A stretch of 33,647 nt of DNA, from positions 1 to 33,647 of the forward strand of contig JAIXYL010000140.1 in NCBI GenBank assembly GCA_027490265.1, in the 5' to 3' direction. Positions 14,432-23,056 of the stretch are shown in pieces. Origin of the DNA: Sediminibacterium sp. (lineage in GTDB: Bacteria; Bacteroidota; Bacteroidia; Chitinophagales; Chitinophagaceae). The number at the start of each line of letters is the position of its first letter. The first letter of the stretch is position 1. The translations under genes and the position numbers were made by a program. The notes beneath the pieces are model-generated. The model was not told the DNA's origin. It worked only from the letters and a program-made list of their open reading frames with translations, and did not search any database.

Positions 14432-15277
14432 ATGATTTTAAAGGATTTTAAGCCAGCGCCTGATGTGCAAGCTTTTGTACAATTGTTTCGGATTGTTCAT
14501 TTAGAATTTTCCCCAACAGAAGTCATACCCATCAAAGCCTATCCTCCCAGACCTGAGCAATGTTTGGCATTTTATCCTTTCGATCGAGAAACCGTGGAAT
14601 ATGCTCATTCCAAAAAAGTCATCAATCATTTGCCAGTAGTATTGTATGGCCAATTTACAGAGGTTACCAATCGCTTAATTGGGCATCGGTTTTTGGTGTT
14701 TCAAATTGTGTTTTTGCCAGGGGCAATTTATCGGTTAACCGGCATTCCTTCCAATGAACTGATCAATGAATATTTAGATGGGTCTATTTTTTTTGGCAAT
14801 CAAGTGCATGAAGTGAATGAACAGTTATTTGAAGCGCCCAATTATCAAGCCATGTTGGATATTGGCAATCGGTTTATCAGACAATTGATGGCAAAAGCCA
14901 ATCAATCATTTATGCCAATTGATTGGGCCTGTGCAGCCTTATTAAAACAAACCAATCCATTTAGTGTAGATCAACTTGCTAAAGCGGCTTGTTACAGTCC
15001 TCGGCAACTGGAAAGAAAATTTAAAGAAAGAACTGGCGTTAACCCCAAACTCTTCATGCGCATCATTCGGTTTGATTATGCTTTTAGACAAAAAAATACT
15101 GCACCAGATATGGAATGGTTAAGCATTGCTTTAGAATGCAACTACCACGATTATCAACATTTGGTAAAAGACTACAAAGATTTTACCGGACTTTCACCCA
15201 ATCAATTTCATTTGATAGAAGACAATGCCCCTGAAAGACAATTTGGTTTAAATGAAGGGTTTTATAAAGGCACTTAA
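14432..15277 (+). CDS. AraC-family transcriptional regulator with N-terminal DUF6597-like domain
   Basis: 281 residues. The C-terminal ~100 residues form the double helix-turn-helix of AraC regulators: SVDQLAKAACYSPRQLERKF as the first unit, and SIALECNYHDYQHLVKDYKDF then TGLSPNQF as the second. The N-terminal half (KDFKPAPDVQAFVQLFRIVH...) is the sensor-like domain commonly called DUF6597 in Bacteroidota. It acts in the cytoplasm as a DNA-binding activator or repressor; the ligand is unknown. It follows the cupin gene by 23 bases. It converges on the flavin reductase gene with only 16 bases between stops and no visible terminator. Confidence 0.9.
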   Translation: MILKDFKPAPDVQAFVQLFRIVHLEFSPTEVIPIKAYPPRPEQCLAFYPFDRETVEYAHSKKVINHLPVVLYGQFTEVTNRLIGHRFLVFQIVFLPGAIYRLTGIPSNELINEYLDGSIFFGNQVHEVNEQLFEAPNYQAMLDIGNRFIRQLMAKANQSFMPIDWACAALLKQTNPFSVDQLAKAACYSPRQLERKFKERTGVNPKLFMRIIRFDYAFRQKNTAPDMEWLSIALECNYHDYQHLVKDYKDFTGLSPNQFHLIEDNAPERQFGLNEGFYKGT

Positions 15278-15293
15278 ATAAAATTGATATCGC

Positions 15294-16181
15294 TTATACA
15301 GTACCAGACAATAAAATTTGCCAAGCTTCGTACACTTTGTCTTGTTGCAATAGCTCTGCAGCATATTGGTGCAATTCCTGTTCCATTTCATTGGGATTGA
15401 TCGAAAAATATTGAATGATGTTTTTTAAACGATCATCATGAAAAGCAGGGTCAATCAATGGCAGTTCATGCACATTCCCCAGTTGACCTAAATGGTTGCC
15501 AGTGAGGATGCGACTTTGTTTGATGCTGTCTGGTATGGCGTCTATGCCAATACCCAATGCAGTATTGGGTTTGGCAACTTTAAATAAATTATGGGCATCT
15601 ACTTTGCAATACCAATCGCCACCCAATCTGGCCACCAGTGCTAATTTGGTTTGGTCAATCATGGTGCCTTCTGCATTTAAAATGGCATCATCAATATGCA
15701 TGCACAATACTTCCGCAATCACCAATTGTCCAGCACCACCTTGCTCACCCAAACTTTTGACTTCATTGATGCGACACTCTAATTTTATTTTGGCTTCTTT
15801 AACCATGGGCGGTTGTACCATTGAAGCAGGTTCTTTGGTAAATCCTGCTTTAATAAATTCATCCACGCCTTTTGGAAATTCGCAACTAGACAAACTCATT
15901 TGTTGCACCATTGCATAATCAACTATATTGATGACACATTCTGGTACAGCCAATACATTGTCTAAAGTGTGTTTGGTCGTGTTGTCACGGCCTCTTCTGG
16001 CCGGTGAGAAAATGACAATTGGCGGATTAGAAGAAAACAAATTGAAAAAACTGAACGGACTTAAATTCACTTGACCAGCTGCGTCAATGGTGCTGGCAAA
16101 ACAAATTGGTCTGGGTGCAATGGCATGTTGCAACCATGCTTGTTTTTGCATCACGGGTAAATCCGATAAAATTATTTTCAT
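15294..16181 (-). CDS. Flavin reductase-family (FMN-binding split barrel) protein
   Basis: 295 residues. The N-terminal two thirds match the flavin reductase-like domain: AIAPRPICFASTIDAAGQVNLSPFSFFN, then NPPIVIFSP and KHTLDNV, which bind FMN in this family. The C-terminal part adds about 90 residues. Such proteins reduce flavin for monooxygenases or act as flavin-dependent oxidoreductases. The gene is 9 bases downstream of the fumarylacetoacetase-family gene and almost certainly co-transcribed with it. In Bacteroidota this pairing is often seen near aromatic amino acid breakdown genes, but no homogentisate dioxygenase or hydroxyphenylpyruvate dioxygenase is present here, so that link is inference. 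Confidence 0.87.
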   Translation of the reverse strand: MKIILSDLPVMQKQAWLQHAIAPRPICFASTIDAAGQVNLSPFSFFNLFSSNPPIVIFSPARRGRDNTTKHTLDNVLAVPECVINIVDYAMVQQMSLSSCEFPKGVDEFIKAGFTKEPASMVQPPMVKEAKIKLECRINEVKSLGEQGGAGQLVIAEVLCMHIDDAILNAEGTMIDQTKLALVARLGGDWYCKVDAHNLFKVAKPNTALGIGIDAIPDSIKQSRILTGNHLGQLGNVHELPLIDPAFHDDRLKNIIQYFSINPNEMEQELHQYAAELLQQDKVYEAWQILLSGTV

Positions 16182-16190
16182 ACAAAGACT

Positions 16191-17198
16191 TTAGAGTTTC
16201 TTTTTAGCTAAAATGGAAAAATCGTCTTCATCTTTTACGATGGTATTGCTCAACTTTCCAAGGCCATCAATTTCCATTTCAACAGTATCACCTGGTTGCA
16301 ACCATTGTTCTTGGTAAGCAGGGTCGTTTAATTTACCTGTACCATTGAGTTCTAAAAAACAACCAGTGCCTACAGTGCCGCTGCCAATCACGTCACCTGC
16401 TTGAATGGTTACGCCATAAGAACAACGTTCAATAATTTCAGCAAAGGTCCAATCCATATCTCCAACATTGCCAGCACTTACTTGAACACCATTGACCCAG
16501 CACTTCATTTGCAGGTTCCAGTTTTTACCAGTATGGCCTTCTTTTGCAGGTATTTCAAATGCTTCTAATTCATCTAAAGTCACCAAGCAAGGCCCAATCA
16601 CCGTTGAAAAATCTTTGCCTTTTGCAGGGCCCAGATTTAACAACATTTCTTCCATCTGCAAACGTCTTGCACTCATATCGTTCATGATCATTAGGCCACC
16701 AATATACTGGTCGGCGTCTTCAGCTCTAATATTTCTACCATTTCTACAAATGACCACGGCAGCTTCTAATTCAAAATCAAGTTTTTCAAAATGATCGGGC
16801 ATGCACACAATCTCGCCAGGTCCTTGAATGCTGTGGTGATTGGTAAAATAGAAAATAGGGTATTGATCAAATTCTGGAATCATGTCTACTTTTCTATTTC
16901 TTCTGGCAGCGGCAACATGTTGTCTAAAAGCGTATCCATCTCTGCATGAAGTTGGAAAAGGCACAGGCGCCAATATATTTGCTGCATCAAAAGCAATGCC
17001 TCTATCCTTGCTGACTCTTCCTGATTTAATAGCCGCTTCAGTTTGTTGGGCTATGGGGAACATATCGTCCCAATATTGCAAAAACATATTCATGCTATTG
17101 GGTAATTCTGGATGCATCAAGTCGCAATCAAACAACAAACCATCCACTAAAAACGCCAATTGATCGTGACCATCTACTAAGTATGAGACAAGCTTCAT
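16191..17198 (-). CDS. Fumarylacetoacetate hydrolase-family protein
   Basis: 335 residues. FAH-fold enzyme with the catalytic-type His94 in FRQHV and metal-ligand acids at Asp111 (FDQYPIFYFTNHH), Glu143/Glu145 (LDFELEAAVVI) and Asp174 (MIMNDMSAR). The C-terminal IQAGDVIGSGTVGTGC loop is also typical. Members hydrolyse C-C bonds in fumarylacetoacetate or related acylpyruvates, the last step of tyrosine/homogentisate breakdown; shorter homologues have other substrates. The flavin reductase gene follows after 9 bases in the same transcript. An exact -7 box lies 19 bases upstream of the start. Confidence 0.9.
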   Translation of the reverse strand: MKLVSYLVDGHDQLAFLVDGLLFDCDLMHPELPNSMNMFLQYWDDMFPIAQQTEAAIKSGRVSKDRGIAFDAANILAPVPFPTSCRDGYAFRQHVAAARRNRKVDMIPEFDQYPIFYFTNHHSIQGPGEIVCMPDHFEKLDFELEAAVVICRNGRNIRAEDADQYIGGLMIMNDMSARRLQMEEMLLNLGPAKGKDFSTVIGPCLVTLDELEAFEIPAKEGHTGKNWNLQMKCWVNGVQVSAGNVGDMDWTFAEIIERCSYGVTIQAGDVIGSGTVGTGCFLELNGTGKLNDPAYQEQWLQPGDTVEMEIDGLGKLSNTIVKDEDDFSILAKKKL

Positions 17199-17216
17199 GT
17201 TAACTTATTTTGGCTG

Positions 17217-17224
17217 CAAAAATA
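17217..17224 (-). promoter_or_regulatory. Putative -7 box for the FAH-family gene
   Basis: On the minus strand the sequence is TATTTTTG, an exact TAnnTTTG match, ending 19 bases before the ATG at 17198. It lies in the 75-base gap to the divergent GH9 gene. A convincing -33 TTTG is not visible. Confidence 0.45.
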
Positions 17225-17273
17225 GGCTAAAAAACCCTGTAGGAGACTGTATCTTTAAAGCATAATTGCGATT

Positions 17274-19781
17274 ATGAAAAGATGGCTATTCATGGCTTGC
17301 TTATTGCAAACAACGGTTTGCTCCGTATTGGCTGCAGATAGTAGTTGGATTAGAATTAACTTATTAGGGTATTTGCCCAATGGCAGCAAAGTGGCCGTTT
17401 ATGCCAGTAAATCCAAAGAAAGCATTCGTTATTTTCAGTTGATCAATGCGCGCACAAAAAAAGTGGTGTTGCAAACTGCTGCTGGAAAAAATTTTGGAAG
17501 CTATGGTCCATTTATCAATACCTATCGATTAAATTTTAGTGCGGTTATCAAACCAGGTTTGTATTATTTAAAAGCAGGTACAGTTGTATCACCCTCTTTT
17601 AAAATTGATGCAACCGTGTATGATGGGTCAGCAGACTTTTGCCTGCAATACATGCGTCAGCAGCGGAGTGGCTATAATCCATTCCTTAATGACAGTTGCC
17701 ATACGCACGATGGCTATACATTGTATGGGGCATCAGCGGGTTTAAAAGACAGTACCATCATTGATGCAACGGGTGGATGGCACGACGCCAGTGATTATTT
17801 GCAATACAGCACTACAACCGCTAATGCTACATTTCATTTACTGGCTGCATATAGAGATTACCCACAAGTATTTGCTGATAAATACGATTGGAACGGATTA
17901 AAAGGCAAAAACAATCGCGCAGATATTGTTGATGAAGCCAAGTGGGGCTTAGACTGGTTGGTGAAAATGCATCCTCGCAAAGATTGGCTGTTTAATCAAT
18001 TAGCAGATGATCGAGATCATCTTAAAATGCGATTGCCAAAAGAAGACGCGTATTATGGCAGAGGTTTTGAGCGCCCTGTGTATTTCATCAATGGCTTGCC
18101 ACAACAACGCGGAAAATTTTTAAACAATACCACTGGCACCAGTTCCACTGCGGCAAAATTTAGTGCTGCATTTGCTTTGGCAGCAGAAGTATTTGCCCAT
18201 ACACCCACTGCCAAATTGTATGAAGAAAAAGCGTATTCTGCGCATCAGTTTGCTATGATAAAGCCAGGTGTAACACAAACTGCATCTGTTCGATCACCTT
18301 ATATCTATGCCGAAGATAATTGGGTAGATGATATGGAACTCTCTACTGCTATGTTGGCGAAGACGCAACAATTGCCATTGACGATGGCCTATCAATATGC
18401 CTTACAAGAACCGGTAACGCCTTGGTTAGGCAAGGATACCGCCAATCATTACCAATGGTATCCTTTCATCAATCTTGGTCATTATGAATTGGCCAAACAA
18501 TTAAAAGGGCAACAACGCGATACCATTATTAGCTTTTATAAACGGGGGATTGATGCAGTCTGGCAAAAAGCCAAGCAGAATGCCTTTTTTAGAGGGGTGC
18601 CATTTATTTGGTGCAGCAATAATTTAACGACAGCTTTTGCCATTCAATGCAAATGGTATCAGCAATTATCTGGCGACCAAACATATAGCGCATTAGAACA
18701 AGCCAATATTGATTGGTTATTGGGTTGCAATCCATGGGGAACAAGCATGGTGTATGGCTTACCCAAATTGGGTGATACCCCAGTTGATCCGCATGCTGCA
18801 TTTACGCATTTAAACAATTATCCAATCAATGGTGGATTAGTGGATGGCCCTGTTTATACCAGTATCTATAAAAATTTAATTGGCATTCAATTGAACGAAC
18901 CCGATGAATATGCCCAATTTCAAAGTGATTTAGCGGTCTACCACGACGACTATGGTGATTATAGTACCAATGAGCCCACGATGGATGGTACAGCAAGTTT
19001 GATTTATTTATTGGCAGCACAACAACACAATGCGCAAGCTTTATTGAACCCAAAGCTTCGTAAACAACAACCTGCAACATCCATTCCAGTGAAGCAAATG
19101 GGCGCCATTATAAAAGCCGTTCATCCAACAGAGCCAGCAGTATCATTGGTGTTTACAGGAGATGAATATGGCGAAGGATTAACCACCATCCAAAATATTT
19201 TGGCAAAAGCACAAGTACAAGCAGGCTTTTTTTTCACTGGTAGATTTTACAGAAACAAGTTGTTTCAACCATCAATTTTGGCATTACAAAAAGCCAATCA
19301 TTATTTAGGGGCACATAGTGATGCACATTTGTTGTACAATGATTGGACCAATCGACAAAAGCTGCTGGTTAGTTACGATTCTTTCAGTACCGACTTGGAT
19401 AAAAATTTTGAAGCCATGGAACAACTGGGCATCAATACCCAACAACAGACATTGTTTATTCCTCCATTTGAATGGTGGAATGACAGCATTGCAACATGGT
19501 GTAATTGGAAAGGATTGGATCTGTTTAGTTTTACGCCAGGTACATTTACCAATGCCGATTATACTTGGCCAGAAATGGGGCAAGCATACAAAAGCAATGC
19601 AGTGATTTTAAAACAATTAAGTGCATTAGCGCCTGGAAAATTAAATGGCAATATTTTATTGATACATGTTGGTACAGACCCCAGAAGAAAAGAGAAATTA
19701 TATGAGGCTTTACCAGCAATTATTCAGCTATTAAAGCAGCAAGGCTATGCCATTAAACGGATTGATGACATGCTTGATTAA
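17274..19781 (+). CDS. Exported GH9 glycoside hydrolase fused to a NodB/CE4-like deacetylase domain
   Basis: 835 residues with a Sec signal peptide cleaved near residue 20. Domains in order are an N-terminal Ig-like cellulase domain (IRINLLGYLPNGSKVAVYA, to about 115), a GH9 (alpha/alpha)6 barrel (about 125-585) and a deacetylase-like C-terminal domain (about 610-835). GH9 acids are Asp171 and Asp174 in GGWHDASDY and Glu567 in NEPTMDG; PVDPHAAF is the usual substrate-side loop. The last domain has a motif-1-like TGDE (Asp630, Glu631) and HSDAH (His681, His685), but IPPFEWW replaces the usual RxP motif. GH9 enzymes cleave beta-1,4-glucans or similar chains; the second domain may remove acyl groups from the same glycan. 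It is divergent from the FAH gene and its stop is 2 bases from the next convergent stop. Confidence 0.9.
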   Translation: MKRWLFMACLLQTTVCSVLAADSSWIRINLLGYLPNGSKVAVYASKSKESIRYFQLINARTKKVVLQTAAGKNFGSYGPFINTYRLNFSAVIKPGLYYLKAGTVVSPSFKIDATVYDGSADFCLQYMRQQRSGYNPFLNDSCHTHDGYTLYGASAGLKDSTIIDATGGWHDASDYLQYSTTTANATFHLLAAYRDYPQVFADKYDWNGLKGKNNRADIVDEAKWGLDWLVKMHPRKDWLFNQLADDRDHLKMRLPKEDAYYGRGFERPVYFINGLPQQRGKFLNNTTGTSSTAAKFSAAFALAAEVFAHTPTAKLYEEKAYSAHQFAMIKPGVTQTASVRSPYIYAEDNWVDDMELSTAMLAKTQQLPLTMAYQYALQEPVTPWLGKDTANHYQWYPFINLGHYELAKQLKGQQRDTIISFYKRGIDAVWQKAKQNAFFRGVPFIWCSNNLTTAFAIQCKWYQQLSGDQTYSALEQANIDWLLGCNPWGTSMVYGLPKLGDTPVDPHAAFTHLNNYPINGGLVDGPVYTSIYKNLIGIQLNEPDEYAQFQSDLAVYHDDYGDYSTNEPTMDGTASLIYLLAAQQHNAQALLNPKLRKQQPATSIPVKQMGAIIKAVHPTEPAVSLVFTGDEYGEGLTTIQNILAKAQVQAGFFFTGRFYRNKLFQPSILALQKANHYLGAHSDAHLLYNDWTNRQKLLVSYDSFSTDLDKNFEAMEQLGINTQQQTLFIPPFEWWNDSIATWCNWKGLDLFSFTPGTFTNADYTWPEMGQAYKSNAVILKQLSALAPGKLNGNILLIHVGTDPRRKEKLYEALPAIIQLLKQQGYAIKRIDDMLD

Positions 19782-19783
19782 GA

Positions 19784-20068
19784 TTACCAACGTTCGTCTA
19801 TGGCTTCAGGGGGATCTTGTTTGTACTTTTCGCGAGAGCGTTTTTTTTCCGCCAATCTTTCTAGAATGGCATCTGCAATAATGGTTGCTGCAAAGTCAGT
19901 GTTGGTTTTGTGTAACAAGGCTTTAATTTTTGCTTCGTTTACATCAATCCGATAAAGTACAAATACTAGTTTTTCAAAATCGTTGACGATTAACCAATTG
20001 ATGGCCGCTATTAGTTCAGCTTTGTTGAGTTGTTCAATTTCTGCGATATCTAAAATGGGAACGGCCAT
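19784..20068 (-). CDS. Small helical protein of unknown function
   Basis: 94 residues, no signal peptide or membrane segment and no family that I can name. It looks all-helical (IEQLNKAELIAAINWLIVND, LVFVLYRIDVNEAKIKALL), ending in a very basic then acidic tail (ERLAEKKRSREKYKQ...). This look is common among conserved Bacteroidota hypothetical proteins. It is the last gene of the long minus-strand run, 8 bases after the TIGR02757 gene, and its stop is 2 bases from the convergent GH9 stop. Co-transcription with TIGR02757 is likely. Confidence 0.75.
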   Translation of the reverse strand: MAVPILDIAEIEQLNKAELIAAINWLIVNDFEKLVFVLYRIDVNEAKIKALLHKTNTDFAATIIADAILERLAEKKRSREKYKQDPPEAIDERW

Positions 20069-20076
20069 ATCTAAAT

Positions 20077-20850
20077 TTAGTATTTTTCAATCACGCCTAA
20101 TCCAAATAATGCAAAATCGTATTTCGCAGGATCTTTGGGATCCAATTGTTTCAAATAATTGGTGAGTTCTTCTGCGGCCAACCAATCGGTTTGGGTTCGA
20201 TCTAACAGGTTGAAACGCTTGGCAACCCTGGCAACATGCACATCAATTGGACAAATCAATTGACTGGGGCTGATATGTTTCCATATGCCAAAGTCTACGC
20301 CTTTATTGTCTTTTCTAACCATCCAACGTAAAAACATGTTCAGTCTTTTACAACTTGATCCTTTTTCAGGCGTTGAAATATGTTTGCGGGTTCTTAACGG
20401 AGCATCTTCAAGAGAAAAAAAATAATGGTGAAAATAAGTCAAAGCTTCTTTTATAGAAGCCGGCGATTGGTTGTTCGGCATAAACGCCAATTCTAAAGAT
20501 GCGTGTTGTTGATAATGCTGTTTGAAAAAATCAATGCAATACAAAAGATCGGTGGCATTAAAAGTTCTGTGTTTAAAATGCTCCAATGCCTTTAACTCTT
20601 TCACTGAAGCATGTAAACAAAACGCATGAGGTTGCATCTGCATTAATTGCATCAATTCCTTCGACTTATTGATAATGGTGGTTCTGTTTCCCCAAGCAAA
20701 AATCGCTGCAAAAAAACCTGCAATTTCAATGTCTTGTTTTGTTGTAAATAAATGTGGAATGCAAACTGGATCTGCCTCAATAAAGCTTGGCTGATTGTAC
20801 TCATTGACTTTTCTATTAAAAAAATCGGTTAATTGCTGAGGGGCGTCCAT
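20077..20850 (-). CDS. TIGR02757-family protein (DUF2400)
   Basis: 257 residues matching the TIGR02757/DUF2400 family of Bacteroidota and some other bacteria. Recognisable parts are FFNRKVNEYNQPSFIEADPV, GFFAAIFAWGNRTTIINKS, MFLRWMVRKD and CPIDVHVARVAKRF. The family looks related to the helix-hairpin-helix DNA glycosylase fold, but its reaction is not known, so no function is assigned. It is packed between the serine hydrolase gene (4 bases away) and the small helical protein gene (8 bases away) in one transcript. Confidence 0.85.
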   Translation of the reverse strand: MDAPQQLTDFFNRKVNEYNQPSFIEADPVCIPHLFTTKQDIEIAGFFAAIFAWGNRTTIINKSKELMQLMQMQPHAFCLHASVKELKALEHFKHRTFNATDLLYCIDFFKQHYQQHASLELAFMPNNQSPASIKEALTYFHHYFFSLEDAPLRTRKHISTPEKGSSCKRLNMFLRWMVRKDNKGVDFGIWKHISPSQLICPIDVHVARVAKRFNLLDRTQTDWLAAEELTNYLKQLDPKDPAKYDFALFGLGVIEKY

Positions 20851-20854
20851 GCCA

Positions 20855-21910
20855 CTAATTTAATAAGCGGGTCATGATTTCAATACCCAATCTGTCTGCA
20901 ATATCATTTTTGCTGAATGCATTAATCACCACTACAATGCAATGTTGATTGCTTGGATTGAATGCTGCAAATGTTGAGAAACCATAAGTGCCACCATTAT
21001 GCCAATACAACATCGTTTTGCCAGCTTGCTCAATTGTATGCCAGCCTTTTGCAATAGCTACTTGTGCATTCAGTTTGGCGGTTTTACTTAAAACAGATGC
21101 CACCACAGGTTGGTTTTGATGCGTGGCCATGTATTCAAGATATTGCAACAAATCAGTGGCATCCGATTTAATGCCACCTGCACCAGCCAACACACTCATA
21201 TCCCAATAAGCAGCGGGCTCATTTCCAAAATACCCAATTGATTTGGGCATTTTTTTTGCCGCTTGTATACCCGTATGCTTTAATTGAAAGGGTTGATTGA
21301 TGTATTGGTTTAATAATTTCTCATAGCTTTTGCCACTGATATTTTGTGCAATAACACCGGCCAGGCCTGCACCTAAATTGGAATAAGCTACTTTACCAAA
21401 TGTTTTGGGTTCTGTTTTACTTAAATACAAATACAGGTTTTCTAAATCATAATCGGCATAAGGCTGCAAACGATCTTTTGGAATGCCCATATTTTCTGGT
21501 AATCTGGGTAAGCCCGATGTATGGTTCATTAAATGCACCAATTGAATGGGTAAAATATGCCGATTGTTGCGCAGACTGTCGGGCAAGAATTGCACCATGA
21601 CACTCGTGTCGGCTATTTGATTGGCTTGCAATACCGATTCAAGTATAAAAGCGGTAAATGTTTTACTGATACTCCCTATTTCAAACTGTGTTGTGGGTGT
21701 AAAAAGCTCATTGGTTTTTTTGTCCGCTACTCCGGCACTGAAAAATTGCCGTTGTCCTTTTACAGAGCTGGCAATATAAATACCTGGCACAGTGTTTAAT
21801 TTAAACACACTGTCAACTTTCGATTGAATGGCCACCGCAATAGGATCCTGCGCTTGCACCCATTGTAGGGTGCAAAACAAACCAAATAAAATACCCTTGA
21901 CTGTTTTCAT
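20855..21910 (-). CDS. Exported beta-lactamase-fold serine hydrolase (class C/penicillin-binding protein type)
   Basis: 351 residues with a Sec signal peptide (to about residue 20, VQAQD). The active-site motifs of the beta-lactamase/transpeptidase superfamily are present: S80-I-S-K83 in GSISKTF, Y176-S-N178 in AYSNLG and HNGG in WHNGGTYGFS replacing the usual KTG. This pattern fits esterase/D-aminopeptidase-like class C homologues rather than a resistance beta-lactamase. It probably hydrolyses an ester or amide in the periplasm; the substrate is unknown. The ATG abuts the stop of the cystathionine gamma-synthase gene with no spacing, so translation is likely coupled. Confidence 0.9.
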   Translation of the reverse strand: MKTVKGILFGLFCTLQWVQAQDPIAVAIQSKVDSVFKLNTVPGIYIASSVKGQRQFFSAGVADKKTNELFTPTTQFEIGSISKTFTAFILESVLQANQIADTSVMVQFLPDSLRNNRHILPIQLVHLMNHTSGLPRLPENMGIPKDRLQPYADYDLENLYLYLSKTEPKTFGKVAYSNLGAGLAGVIAQNISGKSYEKLLNQYINQPFQLKHTGIQAAKKMPKSIGYFGNEPAAYWDMSVLAGAGGIKSDATDLLQYLEYMATHQNQPVVASVLSKTAKLNAQVAIAKGWHTIEQAGKTMLYWHNGGTYGFSTFAAFNPSNQHCIVVVINAFSKNDIADRLGIEIMTRLLN

Positions 21911-23050
21911 TTATGCTAAAGCATTGTCTAAATCGTTAATTAAATCATCTGCATCTTCCACACCAATACTCAATCTGATTAAGGTATCACTTAAGCCATT
22001 CGCCAATCTTTTGTCTCTTGGTATAGATGCATGGGTCATAGAAGCAGGATGATTAATCAAACTTTCTACGCCACCTAAGCTTTCTGCTAAAGCAAATAAT
22101 TTAGTAGAAGACAGTACTTTTTTTGCAGCATCCATACTATCGTCTTTTAGTTCAAAAGACAACATGCCACCAAAGTCGCGCATTTGTTTTCTGGCGATGG
22201 CATAATTGGGATGGTCTTCAAATCCGCACCAATACACTTTACCAACCTTTGGATGTTTTCTTAACCAATGCGCAATGATTCTACCGTTTTCGCAATGTCT
22301 TTGCATGCGCAAATGCAAGGTCTTGATGCCTCTTAATACCAAGAAGCAATCCATAGGACCAGGCACGGCACCACAACTCTTTTGAATAAAATACAATTGC
22401 TCTCTTAATGCTGCACTGTTCATCATTAAAGCGCCTTGAATCACATCACTGTGGCCACCCAAATATTTGGTTGCAGAATGCATCACAATATCAGCACCTA
22501 GGTCTAAAGGATTTTGTAAATACGGAGAGGCAAATGTATTGTCTACGCATAACAGCACATTATTGGCTTTGGCAATGGCTGCTACTGCTTCAATATCGGT
22601 AATATTCATGAGTGGATTGGTGGGCGTTTCAATCCAGATCAATTTGGTTTTTGCAGAAACCGCCGCTTTAATATTGGCTACATTGGTGGTATCAACATAG
22701 GTAAATACAATACCAAATTTTTCAAACACTTTAGAGAACAAACGATAAGTACCACCGTACATATCATTGGCAGCAATGACTTCATCCCCTGGACTCAGTA
22801 ATTTGATGACAGCATCCGTTGCGGCAACCCCACTGCCAAATGCCAAACCATATTGCCCATTTTCAATTTGAGCATATGCATCTTCTAATGCTTTTCTGGT
22901 GGGATTTTGACTTCTGGCATATTCAAACCCTTTGTTTACGCCAGGTGCTTCCTGAACATAGGTTGAGGTTTGATAAATGGGCGTCATAATGGCGCCAGTT
23001 GATGGATCTGGTTCAGTACCAGCGTGAATGTATTTTGTAGCTGTTTTCAT
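21911..23050 (-). CDS. metB: Cystathionine gamma-synthase-type PLP enzyme
   Basis: 379 residues, standard length for the Cys/Met metabolism PLP enzymes. Features are YARSQNPTRKALE, FGSGVAATDAVI, WIETPTNPLMN and the PLP-binding Lys195 in HSATKYLGGHSDV. By family it catalyses gamma-replacement (O-acyl-homoserine plus cysteine to cystathionine) or, in some lineages, gamma- or beta-elimination (cystathionine gamma-lyase, methionine gamma-lyase); the sequence alone does not fully separate these. It acts in the cytoplasm in methionine or cysteine biosynthesis. It lies 6 bases after the DUF2911 gene and directly abuts the serine hydrolase gene in the same transcript. Confidence 0.88.
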   Translation of the reverse strand: MKTATKYIHAGTEPDPSTGAIMTPIYQTSTYVQEAPGVNKGFEYARSQNPTRKALEDAYAQIENGQYGLAFGSGVAATDAVIKLLSPGDEVIAANDMYGGTYRLFSKVFEKFGIVFTYVDTTNVANIKAAVSAKTKLIWIETPTNPLMNITDIEAVAAIAKANNVLLCVDNTFASPYLQNPLDLGADIVMHSATKYLGGHSDVIQGALMMNSAALREQLYFIQKSCGAVPGPMDCFLVLRGIKTLHLRMQRHCENGRIIAHWLRKHPKVGKVYWCGFEDHPNYAIARKQMRDFGGMLSFELKDDSMDAAKKVLSSTKLFALAESLGGVESLINHPASMTHASIPRDKRLANGLSDTLIRLSIGVEDADDLINDLDNALA

Positions 23051-23056
23051 AGTAGA

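Noticed and set aside
15496..15918. 140-codon open frame on the plus strand
   Set aside because: Antisense shadow of the flavin reductase gene with no recognisable domain.
20855..21910. Beta-lactam resistance gene
   Set aside because: The fold is right, but the HNGG motif and sequence context fit an esterase/peptidase-like class C homologue; nothing points to antibiotic hydrolysis.
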